NCBI GenBank assembly: GCA_036493595.1
Contig: DASXPN010000073.1
Location: 1 to 64,000 of the forward strand
Length of the DNA: 64,000 nucleotides
Source of the DNA: DATAES01 sp036493595
GTDB lineage: Bacteria > Actinomycetota > Acidimicrobiia > Acidimicrobiales > JACDCH01
Direction of reading: 5' to 3'
Part shown: piece by piece, positions 59,864 to 64,000 of the stretch
How the letters are laid out: every line of letters starts with the position of its first letter
Numbering within the stretch: the first letter of the stretch is position 1
The notes under the pieces: generated by a model
The model's database searches: none
Seen by the model: only the letters and a program-made list of their open reading frames with translations
What the model was told of the DNA's origin: nothing
Translations under genes and position numbers: made by a program

Positions 59864-60679
59864 ATGAGCGGTCCGATGGGAACGATGCCGCTGTCGCAGG
59901 TCATGGGGGTCGTGAACGTGACCCCCGATTCGTTCTCCGACGGTGGCCTCTACCTCGATCACGACGCCGCCGTCGCGCACGGGATGGCCCTGATCGCCGA
60001 GGGGGCCGACGTGGTCGACGTCGGCGGCGAGTCGACTCGCCCGGGCGCCGAGCCGGTGCCGCCCGCGGAGGAATTGCGACGCGTGCTCCCGGTGGTGCAG
60101 GAGCTCTCGCCTCATGTCCGGGTCAGCATCGACACCCGGAAGGCAGAGGTTGCCGAAGCGGCGATCGCGGCGGGCGCCACGCTTGTCAACGACGTGTCCG
60201 CGTCACTGTACGAAGTGGTCGCAGCGGCCGGCCCGTCGGTCGGTTGGGTGGCGATGCACATGCTCGGCGACCCTCGCACGATGCAGCAGAACCCGATCTA
60301 CGACGACGTCGTCGCTGACGTCCGGGACTTTCTCGTCGATCGCGCTGCTGCGGCCGTCGCCGCCGGCGTGCAGGAGGTTTGGATCGACCCTGGCATCGGG
60401 TTCGGGAAGACCGTTGCGCACAATTGGTCGCTGTTGCGCCACCTGGACGCACTGGTCGCGACCGGCTATCCGGTGCTGCTCGCCACCAGCCGGAAGCGTT
60501 TCCTCGGCGTGGTCACCGCCGAGTCCGACGGGCTACCCGATCTCACTCTGACGGCGGCCGACGACCGGGTCGAGGCCTCCGTCGCCACTGCTGTCTGGGC
60601 GATGGTGCAAGGTGCGCGCATGGTCCGGGTGCATGATGTGCGGGCCACGGTGCAGGCCGCCATGGTCGTCGCCGGGTGA
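59864..60679 (+). CDS. folP: Dihydropteroate synthase
   Basis: A 271-residue TIM-barrel enzyme that joins dihydropterin pyrophosphate and p-aminobenzoate; the sulfonamide target. Signatures are MGVVNVTPDSFSDGG (near the start), DVVDVGGESTRPGAEPV, VNDVSAS, the pterin-site DPGIGFGKTVAHNW and a late ATSRKRFLG. The N-terminus before MGVVNV is short, so ATG 59864 or the nearby in-frame ATGs are all possible. It follows folE by 15 bp. Confidence 0.95.
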   Translation: MSGPMGTMPLSQVMGVVNVTPDSFSDGGLYLDHDAAVAHGMALIAEGADVVDVGGESTRPGAEPVPPAEELRRVLPVVQELSPHVRVSIDTRKAEVAEAAIAAGATLVNDVSASLYEVVAAAGPSVGWVAMHMLGDPRTMQQNPIYDDVVADVRDFLVDRAAAAVAAGVQEVWIDPGIGFGKTVAHNWSLLRHLDALVATGYPVLLATSRKRFLGVVTAESDGLPDLTLTAADDRVEASVATAVWAMVQGARMVRVHDVRATVQAAMVVAG

Positions 60680-60698
60680 TCGAGACAGGAGTGCCAGC

Positions 60699-61214
60699 GT
60701 GCCGGGCATGAAAGGCAAGTGGGCTCAAGGCATCGAACCCCGAAATTTCGCGTGGGTCGTGAAGGACAAATTGGCGGTGTGCGAGCGCCCCGGTGGGTAC
60801 GGCGCCAACCATCGGCGCGTCCGCAGGCAGGAAGAGATCATCTGGATCCGTGAGCAGGGATTCACGTGCGTGATCTCGCTGATCCCGTCGCCGCACAACC
60901 TGCACAACTACGACGAGCTCGGAGTGACGTGGCGGCACCGCCCGTTCGCCGTGCACGACGACGAGCAGAAGTTCGTCGCCGGCTTCTTTCCAGAGCTGCG
61001 CGGGATGCTGTCCGAGGGCCAGAAGGTGCTGGTGCACCAGGACGAGCTGGGTGACCGCGTGTCGGGTCTGATCGCCGGGTTCTTGCTGTGGTCCGGCATG
61101 GTCGACCACGGGCCGGACGCCATCTCGATCACCGAGCAACTCGTGCATCGCCAACTCGGTCCCCTCGGCCGTCAGCTCGTGACGATTGCCCAGGAACTGC
61201 CGAAACCCGCGTGA
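60699..61214 (+). CDS. Dual-specificity-phosphatase-like protein with Cys replaced by Gln
   Basis: A 171-residue protein between folP and folB. GTG 60699 sits behind an AGGAG site; ATG 60708 is an alternative. The fold looks like the tyrosine/dual-specificity phosphatase family: IEPRNFAWVVKDKLAVCERP, GFTCVISLIPSPHNLHNYDE, a likely acid loop RPFAVHDDEQ, and then VLVHQDELGDRVSGLIAGFL. In active enzymes this last motif is H-C-x5-R. Here His113, five intervening residues and Arg120 are kept, but the nucleophile Cys is Gln114. It is probably a pseudophosphatase that binds a phosphate group. Its stop overlaps the folB GTG (GTGA), tying it to folate genes. Its true role is unknown. Confidence 0.65.
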   Translation: MPGMKGKWAQGIEPRNFAWVVKDKLAVCERPGGYGANHRRVRRQEEIIWIREQGFTCVISLIPSPHNLHNYDELGVTWRHRPFAVHDDEQKFVAGFFPELRGMLSEGQKVLVHQDELGDRVSGLIAGFLLWSGMVDHGPDAISITEQLVHRQLGPLGRQLVTIAQELPKPA

Positions 61215-61570
61215 CGGATCACATCGAACTGCGCGGGCTCGTCGCCTCCGGCTACTGCGGGGCCCTGCCAGAGGAGCAGCAACGGCCACAACCACTCGAG
61301 GTGGATCTCGATCTGCACCTCGATCTGGACGATTCCGCCCGCAGTGACGCGCTCGACGACACGGTCGACTACGGCGCGCTGTGCGCGGCGGTCGAGCAGG
61401 TGATCACGAGCGAGCGGTTCACCCTGCTCGAGCGGCTCGCCGCCCGGATCGCCGAGGTGTCGCTCCGGGATGGACGCGCCTTCGCGGTCTCGGTCACCGT
61501 GCGCAAGCTCCGTCCGCCGGTCCCACAGCAACTCGCCACCGCGGGCGTTCATCTCGAGCGGTCGCGATGA
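61211..61570 (+). CDS. folB: Dihydroneopterin aldolase
   Basis: A 119-residue enzyme of folate synthesis from the GTG at 61211, overlapping the upstream stop. It reads IELRGLVASGYCGALPEEQQ (with Glu near the pterin site), PLEVDLDLHLDLDDSARSDA, LDDTVDYGALCAAVEQVITS and the LLERLAARIAEVSL segment. The usual catalytic Lys lies in SVTVRKLRPPVP. The product, 6-hydroxymethyl-dihydropterin, is the substrate of FolK encoded next; the stop and start overlap (ATGA). Confidence 0.92.
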   Translation: MTDHIELRGLVASGYCGALPEEQQRPQPLEVDLDLHLDLDDSARSDALDDTVDYGALCAAVEQVITSERFTLLERLAARIAEVSLRDGRAFAVSVTVRKLRPPVPQQLATAGVHLERSR

Positions 61571-62049
61571 CCGCGGGCATGGAGGCACCGGAAGCGCCGC
61601 GGCGGGTTCTGCTGTCGCTCGGGTCGAATCTCGGCGATCGGCGGCGCACGTTGCGCGAGGCAGTCGACTCGCTGCCGGGTGTCACGGCAGTGTCGGGTCT
61701 GTACGAGACAGATCCTGTCGGTGGGCCGCCCGGTCAGGCCCCGTATCTCAACCTCGTCGTCGCCATCGAGTCAGCGGCGTCGGCGCGGCAGTTGCTCGGC
61801 ATGTGCCATCGCATCGAGTCCGCGGCGGGTCGGGTGCGGGTCGAGCGATGGGGACCGCGCACGCTCGACCTCGACATCTTGTGGATCGACGGCGAAACGG
61901 TCAACGACCCCGACCTGTCGATCCCCCATCCGCGGATGTTCGAGCGCCGGTTCGTGCTCGTCCCGCTGAATGACGTCGCGCCGGACCTGCTTCCTGCCGG
62001 TTGGCAGGATCATGTCGACGGTTGGGTCACGCCCGCGGAGCCTCTCTGA
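61567..62049 (+). CDS. folK: 6-hydroxymethyl-dihydropterin pyrophosphokinase
   Basis: A 160-residue kinase that passes pyrophosphate from ATP to the pterin made by FolB. The start is ATG 61567 (ATGA with folB). It has LLSLGSNLGDRRRTLREAVD, YETDPVGGPPGQAPYLNLVV, the conserved RWGPRTLDLDILWIDG (Mg/ATP site) and LSIPHPRMFERRFVLVPLND. Together with FolE, FolP and FolB it completes the pterin part of the pathway in one operon. Confidence 0.95.
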   Translation: MTAGMEAPEAPRRVLLSLGSNLGDRRRTLREAVDSLPGVTAVSGLYETDPVGGPPGQAPYLNLVVAIESAASARQLLGMCHRIESAAGRVRVERWGPRTLDLDILWIDGETVNDPDLSIPHPRMFERRFVLVPLNDVAPDLLPAGWQDHVDGWVTPAEPL

Positions 62050-62052
62050 CCT

Positions 62053-62763
62053 ATGCCGCCCGCCGTTCGCATCGTCGGGCATGGCCGCGCCGGAGGATCG
62101 CTGGCCGGCGCACTGAGATCGATCGGCTGGACGGTGGATGTCGTCGACCACGGCCGCGCCCCTCGCGCCGCGCGTGATGTCGACCTCCTGATTCTTGCCG
62201 TGCCGGACGATGCGGTCGCGTCGGTGGCCGCCTCGGTTCTGCCCGTCGACACCGCCGTCGTCGCGCACATGGCGGGCTCACTGGGCCTCGACGTACTGGA
62301 ACCGCACCCGCGTCGCGCGTCATTGCATCCGTTGGTTGCGCTGCCGAACGTCGAGCTCGGCGCGCGGCGTCTCTCGGGCGCGTGGTTCGCGGTCGCGGGT
62401 GAGCCCGTCGTGAACGACGTCATCGATGCCCTCGGCGGTCACGCCTTCGTGGTCGATGACGAGCACCGCGCCGTCTATCACGCCGCCGCGGTCATCGCCT
62501 CGAACCATCTCGTGGCGCTGCTGGCGCAGGTCGAGCGGGTCGCGGCGGCCGCGGACGTACCCCTCGAGGCGTACCTCGATCTCGTGCGCGCCACCGTGGA
62601 CAACGTCGCCGCGCTCGGTCCTGCGGATGCGCTCACCGGCCCTGCGGCGCGGGGCGACGAAGCCACCATCCAACGGCATCTCGCGGCGCTGCCTGTAGAG
62701 GAGCGCGAGTTGTACGAGGTGCTGGCCGACGCGTGCCGGAGGCTCGCGGCATGCAAGTCCTGA
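62053..62763 (+). CDS. Rossmann-fold protein with DUF2520 domain
   Basis: A 236-residue protein. The Rossmann start is VRIVGHGRAGGSLAGALRSI, with DLLILAVPDDAVASVAASVL typical of 6-phosphogluconate dehydrogenase-like proteins. The C-terminal all-helical domain (FVVDDEHRAVYHAAAVIASN then LVALLAQVERVAA) is DUF2520. The pair occurs next to panC in many bacteria. A ketopantoate reductase-like role has been suggested for this position, but substrate and activity are not known. Its last 13 bases overlap the panC start. Confidence 0.85.
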   Translation: MPPAVRIVGHGRAGGSLAGALRSIGWTVDVVDHGRAPRAARDVDLLILAVPDDAVASVAASVLPVDTAVVAHMAGSLGLDVLEPHPRRASLHPLVALPNVELGARRLSGAWFAVAGEPVVNDVIDALGGHAFVVDDEHRAVYHAAAVIASNHLVALLAQVERVAAAADVPLEAYLDLVRATVDNVAALGPADALTGPAARGDEATIQRHLAALPVEERELYEVLADACRRLAACKS

Positions 62764-63614
62764 CCACGATCGAGGAGAGCCGGGCGGTCCTCGAGGAAGG
62801 GCGGGCCCGTGGGCAGACGGTCGGTCTCGTGCCGACGATGGGCTATCTGCATGACGGCCATCGATCGTTGATCGAACGGTCGGCCGCGGAGCGCGACATC
62901 ACCGTTGTGACGGTGTTCGTGAATCCACTCCAGTTCGGAGCGGGCGAGGACCTGTCCGCGTACCCACGCGACTTCGATCGTGACGCCGCGATGTGCGAGG
63001 AGGCAGGCGCGGGCGTCGTGCTCCATCCAAGCGTCGAGGAGATGTATCCCGCGGGGTTACCGATGCTCACGACCGTGACCGTCGACGAAGTGTCGGCGCC
63101 CATGGAGGGTGCCTCGCGGCCGACTCATTTCGCCGGCGTCGCCACTGTGGTCGCGAAGCTTTTCAACATCGCGGGTTCGTGCCGTGCGTACTTCGGTGAG
63201 AAGGACTGGCAACAGCTGGCGGTGATCCGTCGCATGGCGGCCGACTTGTCCTTCCCGGTCGAGGTCGTCGGTTGTCCGACCGTGCGCGAGCGGGACGGCC
63301 TCGCGATGTCGAGCCGCAACGCCTACCTCACGCCCGAGGAGCGAGCAGCCGCGCCTGTCGTGCATTGGGCGCTCGTTGCCGGCGCGGCCGCGATCGCTTC
63401 GGGCGAGCGTGATCCGGCGAAGGTGAGGGCGCTCGTACGTGACCTGATCGAAGCCGAACCCCTGGCCGCGGTCGACTACGCCGAGGTCGTCGATGCCGCC
63501 ACCCTGCAAGGAGTCGACCCGCTCCGCGGCGAACTACGGGTACTTGCCGCAACGCGGTTCGGACGTGCCAGACTGATCGACAACGAGGGGGCGACCATCA
63601 AGGCGCCCACCTGA
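62751..63614 (+). CDS. panC: Pantothenate synthetase
   Basis: A 287-residue ligase that joins pantoate and beta-alanine using ATP. It has GLVPTMGYLHDGHRSLIERS (HIGH-like nucleotide motif), VTVFVNPLQFGAGEDLSAYP, AYFGEKDWQQLAVIRRMAAD, and RERDGLAMSSRNAYLTPEER with the KMSKS-like Ser-Ser-Arg. ATG 62751 overlaps the end of the DUF2520 gene, and panD follows after 15 bp, giving a short pantothenate unit. Confidence 0.96.
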   Translation: MQVLTTIEESRAVLEEGRARGQTVGLVPTMGYLHDGHRSLIERSAAERDITVVTVFVNPLQFGAGEDLSAYPRDFDRDAAMCEEAGAGVVLHPSVEEMYPAGLPMLTTVTVDEVSAPMEGASRPTHFAGVATVVAKLFNIAGSCRAYFGEKDWQQLAVIRRMAADLSFPVEVVGCPTVRERDGLAMSSRNAYLTPEERAAAPVVHWALVAGAAAIASGERDPAKVRALVRDLIEAEPLAAVDYAEVVDAATLQGVDPLRGELRVLAATRFGRARLIDNEGATIKAPT

Positions 63615-63629
63615 CCTCAGGAGGGAATC

Positions 63630-64000
63630 ATGCGCCGCCGCATGATGAAGTCGAAGATCCATCGCGCCATCGTCACCGACGCGAACCTCGACTACGTCGG
63701 TTCGATCACCATCGATCGCGAGCTGATGGATCGAGCCGACCTGATGGAGTACGAGCAGGTGGCCGTCGTCGACATCGACAACGGCGCACGGCTCGAGACC
63801 TACGTGATCGAAGGTGAGCCGGCGTCGGGCGACATCTGCTTGAACGGCGCGGCCGCCCATCTGATCCATCCGGGCGACAGGGTCATCATCATCAGCTACA
63901 GCGAGTACGAGGACGCCGAGCTGCGAGCCGGTCACGAGCCGACGATCGTGCACGTCGACACCGCCAATCGCGCGATCTCCGAAGAGCTCGCCCGCCGCTT
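63630..64000 (+). CDS. panD: Aspartate 1-decarboxylase proenzyme (3' end outside window)
   Basis: A small pyruvoyl enzyme that makes beta-alanine for PanC. Start ATG 63630 follows a GGAGGG site. The self-cleavage site is Gly24-Ser25 in ANLDYVGSITIDREL; Ser25 becomes the pyruvoyl group. AGDICLNGAAA-type sequence (SGDICLNGAAAHLIHPGDRV) and IIISYSEYEDAEL follow as in PanD. At least 123 residues are visible; the family is about 126-140 long, so only a few codons are missing past the edge. Confidence 0.95.
   Translation, partial: MRRRMMKSKIHRAIVTDANLDYVGSITIDRELMDRADLMEYEQVAVVDIDNGARLETYVIEGEPASGDICLNGAAAHLIHPGDRVIIISYSEYEDAELRAGHEPTIVHVDTANRAISEELARR

Overview
The window is high-GC DNA with dense coding, many GTG starts, and stop/start overlaps of the ATGA, GTGA and TGATG kinds. 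Its gene content is actinobacterial: SigR/RsrA sigma and anti-sigma factors, a DUF2342 metalloprotease, a CtpE-like ATPase, a Tad pilus locus with TadE and Flp-type proteins, a sortase, paired IniA/IniC-type dynamins, and the order tilS-hpt-ftsH-folE-folP-folB-folK-panC-panD. I infer a chromosomal segment of an Actinomycetota member, possibly of class Acidimicrobiia. The class is a guess from gene order and style, not from a marker gene.

Layout. 1-1.3 kb: the end of an IS1595-type insertion sequence that cuts a pRiA4b ORF-3-like gene, then a small HTH gene. 1.3-5.4 kb: a sugar epimerase-like gene; a CsoR repressor with its own operator, coupled to an ArsP-type permease carrying a YHS metal domain; an iron unit (unknown small protein, Bfd, bacterioferritin); and a GDT1-type cation transporter. 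5.5-10.4 kb: an FAD oxidoreductase, a P-type ATPase preceded by a tiny CxxC ORF, and a HAD phosphatase. 10.5-16.5 kb: a Tad/Flp pilus operon (CpaE-like with a frameshift, TadA, TadB, TadC, Flp, TadE) followed by a sortase and a secreted Fn3 protein. 16.5-20.9 kb: an MrfA-like helicase, an STAS/HATPase regulator pair and a lipoprotein. 21-26.3 kb: acyl-CoA dehydrogenase, enoyl-CoA hydratase and two dynamin-like GTPases. 26.4-35.8 kb: topA, an MFS transporter, tmk, an antisense FHA-FtsK (EssC/EccC-like) ATPase, holB and tRNA-Thr. 35.8-36.5 kb: tandem repeats, an inverted repeat and a collapsed PIG-L deacetylase gene. 36.5-52.3 kb: metabolic and accessory genes (TPP decarboxylase, secreted TIM-barrel protein, RpiR-controlled aldehyde dehydrogenase plus aminotransferase, cupin, epoxide hydrolase-like protein, adenylate cyclase, glycosyltransferase, DUF445 protein, and an orphan WXG100-like protein). 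52.3-64 kb: ferritin-like protein, SigR/RsrA, metalloprotease, response regulator, tilS, hpt, ftsH, then the folate and pantothenate genes.

How the genes work together. The folE-folP-folB-folK genes make the dihydropterin part of folate; panC and panD make pantothenate from pantoate and beta-alanine. A pseudophosphatase-like protein and a DUF2520 Rossmann protein sit inside this run. The Tad genes form one coupled operon in which each start overlaps or closely follows the previous stop. CsoR and the YHS-permease share a CsoR-type promoter palindrome. SigR and RsrA form a thiol-stress switch. The most unusual items are the EssC-like ATPase lying antisense between tmk and holB together with a distant WXG100-like gene, the CsoR-permease-YHS fusion, the Cys-to-Gln phosphatase-like protein in the folate operon, and several broken genes.
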